64,000 nucleotides of DNA from Epichloe hybrida (Eukaryota; Ascomycota; Sordariomycetes; Hypocreales; Clavicipitaceae). A program made the translations under genes and the position numbers. The DNA lies in assembly GCA_019022495.1 (NCBI GenBank), contig JAFEKR010000002.1:1488001-1552000 (forward strand), read 5' to 3'. Positions 11,477 to 23,041 of the stretch are shown piece by piece. Every line of letters begins with the position of its first letter. Within the stretch, counting starts at the first letter, position 1. The notes under the pieces were generated by a model. It had not been told where the DNA came from and searched no databases. It was given only the letters and a program-made list of their open reading frames with translations.

Positions 11477-12630
11477 CTATTAGAGGGTCGGTCTCTCAGC
11501 TTTCCTGCCCCTGGAAGACGGAGAAGCAAGCTCCACGGCAGGCATCCGAACTGATGATCCTTCTCTAATATCAGCCGGCGACGGATCAGGGAGTCCGAGG
11601 ACGGTTCTCGGAGACGGTTCCTGGGGACGACGGGGCAGGCCAACTCTCCGCAGAATTGGACTCAAGGGCCGAGAGACAAAATCCGGCTCGCGTACTCGGT
11701 AGACTGACTAGTAGAACCAGGCTGGCCCGTCATGCACACGGGGTGATATGGCGATCGGGATCGGGATGGGACGGCCGAAATGTGAGAACAATCCGACAAT
11801 CGAGGTGGAGTGGAGTGGAAAGCGCCGTGATTCCGTGATGAGCTGGTGGTTGAAGGGGGGGCAACTGGGGGGGTTGCGTGCGTCCCAGCGACCAGAGCAC
11901 CGTGGCGCAAGATGAAGAGCTTCTTTCAGCAGAGTGTCCGCACAATTAAGTTGCACTTCTGTCGCAATAGAAATGATGGACAAACATTTGTTTCATTCCG
12001 ACAGGGACGCACAGAGAGGAAACAGGAATGAAAAAGAAAAGGAGAAGAAAAAAAAAAAAAAGGCCGGTTAAATGCAAATGAGACTGGGACGGGGGGAGTC
12101 ATCACTGGCACCGCACAGGCTTGCTTGCAGCATTGTATACCAGGCAACGCCTTGTTCCAAAGCCAACATCTTCAACTTCTCCAGACTATAAATCTGTACT
12201 TATCTAATACACTAGCACAAAGCACAAAACGGTCCCGTAAAGTAAGGCCATCTTTTTTCGACCCCAGTGACCCCAGTGACCCCAGTGACCCCAGTGACCC
12301 CAGTGCCCGAGGAAACAGCTCGTTTCCATCATATCTCAACGTCTCCGTATGGCCATCACCTCATACAAGCGCCTCCGCACCTTTTCTTTGCATCATCACC
12401 ACCGCGCCATGTCCGCTTCTCCAATCATGGTTGAACGGAAACACAACCCGGGGAGCGCCTCTGATTTTTCCACGCCTCCAATCATACGCGCGGGACAACA
12501 GTTGACTTGTACGACATCATTGCAATAAACAGTATCACTGTTGTGCAAATGATGTTTGATATAGTAGGTGAATGAATCATGTACCAAGGGCAGAAGTAAT
12601 GACACAAAAAGACATGAAGTAGATGAAATA
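11477..12630. other. Intergenic region between the Zn2Cys6 gene and RPN3
   Basis: This holds the promoter of the minus-strand Zn2Cys6 gene and the 3' region of RPN3. A 9-bp tandem repeat lies at 12262-12305. No supported gene. Confidence 0.5.
12262..12305 (+). repeat. 9-bp tandem repeat, about 4.9 copies
   Basis: The unit CCCCAGTGA repeats head to tail without mismatch. In one plus frame it encodes DPSDPS, but the frame belongs to no supported gene. Confidence 0.95.
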
Positions 12631-14606
12631 TTACATGCCATCAAAGTCGCCGCCAAGATCGTCCTCGTCTAAATCACCTTCCTGGATTTCTTTGGCCATT
12701 TCCCTTTCACGTTCCCGCGCCTCCTGGGCATTCTTAAGTTCAAGACGATGTTGGTTCATTGGGAAGCGCATGGCCTGGTGCCTTTTGTCAGCACGTCAAA
12801 TCCATCTCTCATAGCCATGGCAGGCTCGGGCAACGGAGTATTTACCTTGACACTCTCATCATGCAGTGCTAAGCAAGCCCGGATTCGGTCGTGGAAAGCC
12901 TCACCCGGTTCTCTCGTGGCGTAGACATCACCCACCTCCTTGCTCTTCATGAACCCGCGCTCGCGATCCAAAGTGGCTTCAATGACGCCGTCACGAATGG
13001 CCTTGGCTACAATGTATTCAGCAGACTCCTCACTGCCAAGGTGGAGGCGAATGCAAATATCTCGCAATGAAATGCGGGAATATGAAAGAGACATCATGCG
13101 GATACCAGTCTTGATGACGTTTTGTCGCAGACGCAGAATAAGAGAGTATGTACCGTCGCGTCGGAACGTGTCGCCATGGTCCGCAATGGTCGTCTCGAAA
13201 TCCTCCAGGTTACCGACCCGAACAGCCTGCACCAACAAAAAGTAGGGGTGCAGAGCGTCCTCCAGAGTTGGCTGTCGAAAAGCGGCTCTCTCGGGAATGT
13301 CGCCCATCAACAACTCGACTACCATGAGGAGCTTGGTGGCAGTCTGTGAGAAGCCCACGGCACAGTTGCTAGACGGGGCCTTGCGCGTGGCGGCGGTCAG
13401 ATGTTCATGAGCCTCGGTGTAGCGCAGTTGAATGGCCCTGATGCGGCCCAAGTAGTAAAGGAATCGAGCCACTTGGTTGTTGACTGCGTTCTCGGGGAAC
13501 TGAGTATGGGATACAAGTAAATCAGCCTGGCCGATGTGCGATGTCAGTAGATAGTTTCGTAGAAGCAGCACGATGACTGATGCTTGAGTGTCGATATCCT
13601 TTCGAAGAACGGCCGTGCGCAAAGCAGCCAGCAGTGCAGGTCTAATAGAAACAATGGGGGATTCGGGAGACGGAGGAAGCGGCGCAATGTGCTCGCAGAA
13701 GAGTGAGTAGTAAAAGTAGACCTTAGCAGAGAGCGAGTCCAGGGTGCGGCGATTCAACGCCTGGATTCGTCCACAAAGGTTTTTGGAAAATTCAACACCT
13801 TCCTGGTATTTCTTGGAATCAAAGAGATGGACCTGAATCAGGATACCGAGGAAAATGTCGATTTCCGGGATGATCTCCTTAGTCTCCTTCTTCCCATTCT
13901 TAACAGACTTGGATTCCGCAGAGTCCACCTGCATTTCAGAGCCAGCTGGACGACCCAGAGGCATAATTTCACGTCCAATAGCGACGAGGAGGTTCTTTGC
14001 GATATTGCCAGATGTTACTGTTGCAGGGAAGGTGTCGACAATGACTTGACCAATGATGTCCGGCGTCAAACGCTTGCGGATGAGAGAAATAGATCGTAAA
14101 GCTCGCAGAGAGAATCTAGCATCGAAAAGAGCAACGGCTCGGTCTAGTAACGCAAAGTTGCTTTTTATATCTATTTATATCGATAAAAAAATATACTGTC
14201 AGCGACACGTGAGCACAGTTGACGCGACAAATACTATCTGAGCATCCATTATTCCCAAAGTGGTATCGTTTGAGGTGCAAAGAGCATTTTGGACGGGGTT
14301 TGAAATCTCATTTAGTAAACTTGCAAACATACCTGCTACTGTTTGGGCGACAAGGTCAATCTTCTCGCTGTCATCGGCAACGTCGTCACCACCCATAGAC
14401 ACGTCACCATCAGCATCATGAGGTTTCTTCGATGACTGTTTGGATGTCTTTTTGATGGGAACAACAACAGTCATCTCCTCATCGCCTTCTTTGGCACCTT
14501 TCTTGCCTTTCGCCTTGCTGGAATCCTTCATGTCGACGTCGCCGTTACTCCTAAGACGGTTCTCGATCAGCTCGTTGCCGTTATTCTTGGGCGTCTTGCC
14601 GGGCAT
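12631..14606 (-). CDS. RPN3: 26S proteasome regulatory particle lid subunit Rpn3 (PSMD3)
   Basis: Three exons: 14606-14333, 14170-12846 and 12774-12631, giving 580 residues. Exon 1 encodes a charged N-terminus (MPGKTPKNNGNELIE, then Lys/Asp-rich). Exon 2 opens DIKSNFALLDRAVALFDARF and continues with RALRSISLIRKRL, which are Rpn3 hallmarks. TPR-like helices follow, then a PCI domain around residues 380-510 (SYSRISLRDICIRLHLG). Exon 3 gives AMRFPMNQHRLEL and an acidic tail ending GDLDEDDLGGDFDGM, as in other Rpn3 proteins. Rpn3 is a structural subunit of the 19S lid that holds the deubiquitinase module. The introns use GTATGT and GTAAAT donors. Reading through intron 2 would give a false C-terminus (LTKGTRPCASQ), so the spliced end is preferred. 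Confidence 0.97.
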
Positions 14607-15653
14607 TGCGGCCGATGTTATGGATAGGTATGCCGAAATTAATGTAGCACAGAAGAATCAAGATTGACAGTGTTGCTCGATGGGTCGATGAGAAGTGTGA
14701 AGCGCGGACGGCTAGAGTGTATCGAGCGCGCGTTGACGTGCTTGACTGCGACGTCTGCAGTCCCTTGGCTGACAAGGGCAGGCGCGCACGATGGCAGGAA
14801 ATTTTGTACGAAAGGGAGGAGATGAAAGAGCGTCAAAGATGGACCAAGTTGTCGGCTTTATAGGCTGAACGTAACGACAAGCAATTGTACAGAGATTCGA
14901 TGCTTTGGGTGACGGGATTGAGAGCGCAGAACAAGGTGTGTGTATGGTTGTCGTTTGGGGCTCGAGGTGCAAGGAAGGTTCGAGGTCAAGATTGGAGACC
15001 TTATTTGGGGTCACGGAGCAGGGGTACTTTGAGAGCACGCTGCATTGTGCCCGCGACTTCAGGTACCGCGTGCCCACTTGACCGGTTTTGAAGCTGGATA
15101 TGCTCAGGTAATCACAACCCAGCTTGCTTATTGGATGGATAGTGGAGCCCTCCAGGCGGCACTTGGTGACGTTTTCGCTTCGACTCTGGTACGTACCTAG
15201 AATCGGCCTACCTTACGTGGTAGTAGTGTGCAACTTTTATGTATGTACTTCGTCACTTGCAGCTCTGATATGCGTCAGGAGACGTTTCAGTCGACTAATG
15301 TTATCCAGCTAGCTGAACATGTCCTACATGCAAAGGAAACTGCGTTTGCACAAAACAATGGCACAACACTAGTTCAGTCATACGGAAGACACATGTATCT
15401 CGATTGTGACAATCTGCCCAGAGGAGTCCATAATATTATCTGTCCCCTGTGCTCCCTGCCATGCTATTGGTTCCGCATCTGGTTTGGGAAATCTGCGCAA
15501 CACACATCCGTTTCTTCCAACAACCGTCCCTCCCCTGCAATGAGAAACAAGCCCTGATAAGCCAAACGCCATTCCCCGTGGTCCATTCTGAACATGTGAC
15601 GGCGAAATTACTCCGTAAACCCCACCAAACTCCCTGATACATGAAGCATTCTT
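14607..15653. other. Intergenic region between RPN3 and TAF12
   Basis: Contains the RPN3 promoter and the TAF12 3' region. One TACTCCGTA motif lies at 15609-15617. No gene or RNA is supported. Confidence 0.5.
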
Positions 15654-17827
15654 TCAAGTGTCACCCTTTCCAGGCATCACCTTGGCCGCCTGAACGGCGC
15701 TCATCTTGGCAATCCAGCCAGCCGACGGCTGAACCTTGCGCACCGTTCGAAGTTCGTCGGACGAGTATCCAGGAACACGAATGTTGTAAGTTCGCTCAAG
15801 TACTAACTGGATGTCTCGAATTTCCAACACCTTGGATCCTCGCTCTTTGGCATTGCGGCAGGAAGCATGTAACACATTGTCCACAAATGAGTCGGCCATG
15901 TTCAAGACGCTCTAAGGGAAACGAAAATCATTAGCTTTTGCACAAGGTCTCCATGTCTCATAAACTGGTTACTTACCTCTTCAACATCGGGAGTTAAGAG
16001 ATTGCCGTCTTGTGGATCTCCACTTCCCCCGCAAACCTGGCGAACTAGTTCATCTAATTTCTTCTTGCTCAAAACATGATCACCCTCCGCGTCGTGGCTG
16101 TAAGCAGGTATCCTGGCGACCGGCGGCTGGTTCATGACGCCACCTAGTGTACCACTGCCCTGCGACATGGTTGGGCGCCCAGCGCTAACACCTCCGCCGA
16201 GACTGACACCCTGCGGAACCGTAGTTGCTTTCTCCGGAAGTTGCTTAGGGATTGGCATCTTTGCTTGAAATCCAGTCTGTGTTTGTGTTGTTTGTGTTGG
16301 ATGAGCATGTGGGTGCCCTTGCTGCTGCTGCGGCTGCGGCTGCGGCTGCGGCTGTTGCTGTAGCTGCTGCTGCTGTGGTTGCACAGCACCGGGAACCACT
16401 GCTTGATTCATGGGTCCTCCAGCTGCGGAAGATGAGTTTGCCGGCTGTTGACCTTGAGCATGGGCACTGCCCGGAGTGCTCGCAGCTCTTTGATTTGCGA
16501 GAGTCATAGCTGCGGAGTGACTCAAAGCACGGGTTGGGCCTCCTGCTGTGACGGGTGTTCCAGTCTGGGGAGTTTGCGTCCTCGCAGCAGCGGCTTGTGC
16601 CTGGGCCGTATTGACAGGAGGGGGGGGGGGATGCGGCTGTTCAGTCTTCACTTGAGTCGGACCCTGGAGTTGCTGTGGAGGTTGCGGCACAGGCCGTGCC
16701 TGAGCTTGGGTTGCGTTTGGTGTGGATGTTCCGTTTGCTGGAGATGGGCGACTCGCAGCCGCCAACTGTTGTTGACTTCTAGCAACCTCCGCAGCCGCGT
16801 TGACGGACGTTACGGCATTTTGCGTGGCCGCTTGAGCCGTATTCTGGGTTGCAATTGCCGTTGCCGTAGTGTTTCCAGTTTGTTGACTCCCTGACGGTGC
16901 GACGGGAGCGTTACTTTGATTACCTGCTCCTGTTGTTCCTGCTGCCGCCTCAGTTTGCTGCTGGGTGGCCTGAATAGCTTCCTGCTGTTTTAGGACGCTC
17001 TCGACCCATTTATGAGCGTCCGAATAGAGCTTGAGTTGCTGTTCTTTCCGCATTGTGTATTGCCGGTTTTCTTCATCTTGTAGCGGCTTGCCCGCGCTGA
17101 TTCGATCCTTGATAATCTTTTCCATGCTAGCGACCTTGCCTTTGCTACTCTCCATGGTAAAGACAGCTCGAGCATACTTGTCCTTGATATCTTCCACCCA
17201 TCTCGTGACTTCCGCGGCTGATTTGTTTGCTATGTGGGCCGGAGCGCGAAATACCATCTTATTCACATGTTGCATGATATTATCAGGAATTTTGGGTCGC
17301 TGCGCTGCGACAGCGGCCGCTCCCGCGGCGGTAGCACCTTGTGGTTTCTGATTCTGAAAGGGGGCACCAGAACCTGCCTGGGTTGTCTGTGCCTGTGAGG
17401 CAGCACCTGTTGTCGTAGGAGGTTGAGGTTTCTGCTGCACCTGGGCGGCAGGAGTCCCCGCGGATTGCGCAGGAGTATTCTGCTGTGCCGAGGATGGTCG
17501 CGCAGACACCTGCCCACCTTGTTGACCTTGTTGGGCCTGCTGCTGCGCTTGAATTCGACGTTGCTGAATCTTGGTGATCAACATTTTTGAAAATTCGATG
17601 ATCTTTTGTCGCGCTGCAATTTGATCGGGACTATTCGCTGGCGAGTTGTTGGCCTTGTTCCACAACCCTCGAAGACCTTGCTCGTATTTATTCTTTTCTT
17701 CTTCACTCAGCATGGGCAGACTCCTGATCTGACTTGGCTGATACATAGGCGTCCTTTGTACCTGCTGCTGGCCGGCAGCGCCTGCTTGGCTCTGGCCTTG
17801 TGGCTGCTGAGCTTGTCTTTGATTCAT
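15654..17827 (-). CDS. TAF12: TFIID/SAGA subunit TAF12 (histone-fold)
   Basis: Two exons, 17827-15977 and 15911-15654, join in phase 0 to give 702 residues. The start is the [14 protein letters not shown]; the open frame reaches slightly further 5' but has no other ATG. Residues up to about 560 are dominated by Gln, Pro, Ala and Thr, with long poly-Gln-like stretches. An ordered block ([21 protein letters not shown], and [19 protein letters not shown]) lies within them. The C-terminal histone fold spans the intron: [16 protein letters not shown] and LLTPDVEE in exon 1, then [48 protein letters not shown] sequence in exon 2. TAF12 pairs with TAF4 in TFIID and with Ada1 in SAGA. The intron has a GTAAGT donor and a CCTTAG acceptor. 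Confidence 0.95.
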
Positions 17828-20800
17828 ATTCCGTTGTCGTGATCGAAGCTGGGCATGAAGGTAAGCTTGCAAGGGTTTTCGGGTTTCGGTTGGGGGGGGG
17901 GGGGGGGCCGCGCTGCAACGGAAGCGACGATGCAGTCCTAGTATGCGAAGTCTGGGGCTATTATGGTCAGGAGTCCATATGGAAATTTCATGAGTGAAGT
18001 CAAAACGCTGTCACGTCATGTCCGGAATAGATGGCAATAATAGCTCCACAACTCCCCATCCTGTTTGAGCCACGCCCGTCCTAGCGACACTTACCCTAGG
18101 CTAGTTCGCATGCTCTATTACATGCGGAGGAGACCCACACAGGGCGGGGTCACGTGCGAGGTCACACATCATAGAGGATATCCTACGCTTGTGCATATAA
18201 TATACTATAGTTTTGCTTTTCCTTGTCCCCTTCTCTTTCTCTTTATTATTTATAATTAATACACGCTATTTGTAGCGCTCTGACCTGCACTAGTGATCTG
18301 TGCCGTGACACGTGTTGGAGGAAGGTGAGGGCATGGCAAGGATCATCCACTCGCTTGAGGAACTCGTCAAGATATCACATTGCATGCACCCGCAGTTTTC
18401 CTGTTGACACGGTCAGACACCATGTTGAAGCGCCCGTGAACCACATTACTCTCAATAACGAGCGCTTCACCCGTGTCTGGAAGGAACTCCATCGTTGTTA
18501 GAGACACCAAAGAGTAACACATCGATCACGGGGTAAGGTTGCAACACCGAAGTCTCTCACTCCTGCCCTTTGGTGGTCGGACATGAGCAAACAAAGTAAA
18601 TGAGGAGGCAAAGGGCTGGTAATGCTTTGCGCACTGCTCCGCACGAAGACGTGTCCTACTGTCTGCAATGCAATTTCCCTCACAAGTCATCTCCTTCTGG
18701 ACCCTATGGATCCCACGAACTAGAGACACGCAGTATGCCGGAGCTCAACATGCAAGGAGAAAATTTTTCCTCACGGTCACCATGTTCTGCGCCTGGGCAT
18801 TTCGACCCGACTGCGTTGATTCAAAATCTTACTGGAGGACTGAGAGAACGTGCTGGAAAGTGTCTGGGGTGGTCAAGGACTCAAGAAGGCATGAAAGGTT
18901 AGGATCATCTCGAAACGCGCGGTCGGAGCATTGCTGCCCAAAGGTGGTCCACGGTGGTGATGCACGGGGTCAGAGTGCCCAGACAGCCACAAGCAGGGCA
19001 TCAGAACGTGCTGTTGGCTAATATAAATAAATGCGCCCAGTTCCCATTGCTCTGGAAAAATGAAAAATGAAACGTGCATGTCAGATCGGCGTGAGCGGCC
19101 TTCAGGTGATGGACCTGATGGTGGTGCAAGTATTGTATGTAGTTCAGACTCTTCCAGTATAAGATTGGAACAACGCTGGATATGAAAAAGCAGAAACCCT
19201 CACATCCAGGTCAGGTCCAGGATGGATTTGATGAGGGATCATGAGGCCGTGTCATGCTGCAGCTGATACAAGAAGGCCCATCCATCTGGCCCATCTGGCC
19301 GACCAAACCGATTCTAGCGCTTGATACCCTTGGCCAGGCCGCTGGCAGCCCCCTGTCGGACGGAACTGTGGTGCTATTGTGCAGCAGCTGCAGTACAAGT
19401 AAAATGGCAGGTACGGATTACTCCGCATAGCGATGACTCTTTCGACCGAAACACGGGCCTTTTGAAAGTCAAAGACTCTTGTTGGTACCTGAAAAACCGC
19501 GTGGGACTTGGGCCGCATTTGCACGAGAAACCTGCCATCTTTGGCCAAGTCACAGACAGACCAGACAGACTAGGAATTCTTCTTTCCTACACATAACGTC
19601 TTTCTTTGCTCAGAGGGGTTTGTTTATCTTGAGCAAACGCATACAACTACCTCTGATCTGCCATCCATTGTGGTGTTCTGTCTAGCTGAGTGCGAGACCC
19701 AGCCAGGCACAACAAGACTTAAAGACTCAACCCAAATTCGGATTCTGGTACGTTTCGCTTTGGCAAAGGGCGACTCCTCCATCCCAGTTTATGCCGTCAA
19801 CAACGACTTACTTACGCACGCCCTCGCAGAACGCACGGATTAACGCCTCGAGTCATCCATCATTCATCAGTCCGTTACAAGTCTTGTCCTTTTGGTGCCC
19901 ACCTCTATCAGCACGCAAGCACAAGGGCGAGCGCATAATAAAGGCAGGCAAAGCACGCACACGCAGTGACACCCGACGCAGCCAAGGGAGACGAGAACTG
20001 CAGAACAGGGAAAGAGCCTGGTACCAGACCTCAGACCCAGGAGTTGACGAGTTAACGCCATCTGCACAGAGTACATATTACTGTGCTGAGTCCCGCCACT
20101 CCTATCCTTCCAAGCCTGCTGTTCAAGACTAGACCTGCCAATCGCAGCGTTCTATTCCGTTCGCCCTACTACCTCTCTGTCTTGTTTCTGGCCCAGCGTC
20201 TGCCCACCTCTCACTTCTTCTTCTCTTGGCCTGCCTCTTATTGCCACTATCTCGTCCATCGAGTTGCAGCTGGCTCGACCTGCTCCCAAAAAGCTTCCTA
20301 CGAGGTGTTCAAGCGAAGTGACCTGCACCCGCCTCGAGGACGAACAGCTTCCAGCCTACCTCATCAGCACATGAACATGATACCCAAAACAAACCGAATT
20401 CCTTCTTCTCCGTGCTGGAGGTTTCTCCTCTGGGTATTGACGCCCTGACTGGCTTTGATAAACAGTGAATCGACTGTCATCGAGACGCCATCGAACCGTC
20501 ACTAAGCGACAGAAGAGGAAGTCCAAGAGGCTGTTCGCCACGAAAGCCATTCTTTTCTCTTCACCTCCCGTCTGGCGACAAATCCTGGCTGTACGTGCTG
20601 CTGCACTGGCTAACGAGCAGCAGTTTCCTCACCCACTTGCCAGCCCTCTACATTGCCCGCATCTCCCCGCTCGCTGCATTGAGCAGCGGACATCTCCAGT
20701 GGGACGCAGCAGCCTTTTTTGCTGACCCTCTCCTTTGCTTATCTGCGATCCCGCTCTGACCCCACAAACCTGCAGTCATCCGTCCTTCTGATAGGATCGC

Positions 20801-20946
20801 TGCACGACGGCCTGGTGACAGTGCCAGCCCAAATACGTTTTTTACCATTGTACGGTGGCGGTTAACAAAGATTGACCAAACCACCGAGGTCAGGCATATT
20901 TGTTTGTACCCCTATATACGTTTTATTTTGCATTCGACCGGCCGAG
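17828..20946. other. 3.1-kb non-coding region between divergent genes TAF12 and the acidic protein
   Basis: The two flanking genes diverge, so both promoters lie here. An AT-rich patch (about 18170-18280) resembles decayed repeat DNA. The stretch from about 19790 to 20946 is CT-rich with several short ATG frames and looks like a long 5' leader of the downstream plus-strand gene. GTACGGATTACTCCG occurs near 19410. No gene, tRNA or other RNA was recognised. Confidence 0.45.
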
Positions 20947-22158
20947 ATGATGGCCCAGTTGCATGATCCCAGGCGTCGACTGCCGTTGACACCAAGCCTC
21001 AAGCTATCCCGAGAGCACCTTCATGTCGAACACGCAATGGGAGCCAGCGGGCCAACGTCACCGCCGGAAACCCCCACTGCGTCGCCACACATGGTTCACA
21101 AGCCACCCCAAGCCGGGGCCTTTTTTCGCTATTCTCGTCCTTTGGCCCAGGACCCTAACATCAAGCCCGTCGGCAATGGTCACCAGTTTAGTTACCAGAG
21201 GAGGGTGCTCGAACCTGAACAACTGAGTCCTAGATCCTCTTCGCCGTCTTCGGACGCCGAGGCAGAATCGGGTGACGAGTCCTCAGTTTCTGAACTGGCC
21301 AAACCCCGAAGCGTTGCCGACTCGTCGATTGCTGAATCGTCAGACGATGCAAGTGATGCAGATGGAGAAGACAACAGTGATGTTGAGTTGAACGATGGCG
21401 ATACTGATGGACACGGGGAAGTGGAGAACGATGATGGCGGCGATGGCGATGGCCAAGGTCTTGCAGCGAAGCAGGGAGCTTTTGCTCGGCCTAGCCTTCG
21501 GTTGGCCTCGTATGATCCTTCTTCTCGGTCTATCTCAGCAGCAGGTTCGGACGTTGAGGGCATACGCGACCCGTATCGAGTCCATTTCGCTTCATCGAGC
21601 AGCAGTTTGATGTGCGATTTAGTGATCGAGGACGTGGACCCGATGGATAGTGGGTGTGAGGGGCTCGAGATCCTCCACCCCACGGAGATTGAATCTAACC
21701 GCAGCCGATCTAGGTCTCGCCATAAAGAGTTTGACAGAGGCATGGTGCGGGATTTCAAAAACCTCAATTGTAGTAACGAAACTTCTCACAACGAGGATGG
21801 CGAGCTCGAAGCACCTGGTGTGGATGAGGAAATTCTGTTTCGACAGCGACAAAAAGAAATAAGACGAATCAGAAGAGTGAGCATGTCAAGCAGTTTTGGG
21901 AAGCGAACACATAGCGAACTCAGTGATTCAGACGACTCCGAGGCTGGAACACTAGATGTGAACGACGTTGGATCGAGTGCACGACGAATGCGCAAGCGAT
22001 TACACCGCGGAAACCTCCTATTCCAAGACCCTCCTGCTCCACGAATTGATGAACTCGAAGAGCCTGACTCCAGTGAAGAGGAATACGATGCCGCAGACCC
22101 ATTCGCGCGAGAGTTGCCCTACTGGACAATGGAAATCATGGAGATGGAATCAGCTTAG
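20947..22158 (+). CDS. Acidic, Ser-rich conserved fungal protein of unknown function
   Basis: A single exon encodes 403 residues from the ATG (MMAQLHDPRRRLP). The open frame extends 75 nt further 5' only through a TTG. The protein is largely disordered. It has a proline/threonine stretch with PPETPTASP, a long acidic Asp/Glu/Ser/Gly tract (residues about 95-180), an Arg/Ser patch (SRSRSRHKEFD), and a basic block RQRQKEIRRIRRVSMSSSFGKRTHSEL. The C-terminal part contains SSARRMRKRLHRGNLLFQDP and PRIDELEEPDSSEEEYD. The last two motifs look selected and probably define a filamentous-fungus family, possibly nuclear given the basic patches. I know of no assigned activity. The CT-rich upstream DNA suggests a long leader. 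Confidence 0.8.
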   Translation: MMAQLHDPRRRLPLTPSLKLSREHLHVEHAMGASGPTSPPETPTASPHMVHKPPQAGAFFRYSRPLAQDPNIKPVGNGHQFSYQRRVLEPEQLSPRSSSPSSDAEAESGDESSVSELAKPRSVADSSIAESSDDASDADGEDNSDVELNDGDTDGHGEVENDDGGDGDGQGLAAKQGAFARPSLRLASYDPSSRSISAAGSDVEGIRDPYRVHFASSSSSLMCDLVIEDVDPMDSGCEGLEILHPTEIESNRSRSRSRHKEFDRGMVRDFKNLNCSNETSHNEDGELEAPGVDEEILFRQRQKEIRRIRRVSMSSSFGKRTHSELSDSDDSEAGTLDVNDVGSSARRMRKRLHRGNLLFQDPPAPRIDELEEPDSSEEEYDAADPFARELPYWTMEIMEMESA

Positions 22159-23041
22159 ATGCTCAGGCGTACTCGCCTCGCTGTGTTCGCGGCAGGTGTT
22201 GCCAAGAGCAGTCAAGCTCCAGAAAAAGTGAAACGTGATGTTGATGATGATGTTGATGATGATGATGGGCGACGTTATGATGAGTCGGACGACCACTGGA
22301 ACAGGGGTATGGACAGGGCTTACTTTCGAAGGTGTCGCTGCGGCAGGCCATTTCTCCTAACTACAGGATATTTATGACGCACGATGAGGCAAATGATGGA
22401 AATGCACATGCCAGATGTGGGTTGGCCAATCCATTCTACTACGTCAGATATGAGAGAGCTGTTATCTTGTTACTAAATTTGGGCGTATCCTATAGATAGA
22501 TACGGAGTACATACGGATTAGACCGACTTGCATGGATTGCCTTGCTCCAAAGACGCGTGCCACACGACCGTTGATGACTCTTTCCCCCCGCGGAGGTTGT
22601 GTGATAACTTGTTGATGAGCCCCAGACCTCATCAACAAGGCGAAACACACATGAAGTGGGCGGGGCTCACCGCGGGAGTTATCTGTGGCGTATGTAGGAC
22701 AAGGCTGCGGCGGGAGCAGCCAAAAGAAGTCGGGCACACAGTAAATTCCAAGAAGTCTGGTGTGTTGCTGTTGGAGTAGAGAACGACTTTCGGTAATCAA
22801 AAGTAGTATTATTATGGAGAACACGGTACATAGCTACATGTACTCCGTACTACATATATGACTGAGGAATACTTCCGTACTCCGCACAACGACCATTTGT
22901 TCGTACTACCAAATTTGTTCGTACTACTTCAGTGCGGAGAAATGGTGCTTATAACTGTATGTAAGAAGGCCCGTTTCCATTTCTGCGGTCATGTCCATGC
23001 TGCCACTGACATGAGACGACAACGCCTTCAACTTGCAAAAC
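22159..23041. other. Intergenic region before the second Zn2Cys6 gene
   Basis: Contains two exact TACGGAGTAC/TACTCCGTAC motifs (22501-22510 and 22841-22850) and a related one near 22877. A GATGAT-rich patch lies at 22239-22266. No gene is supported. Confidence 0.5.
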
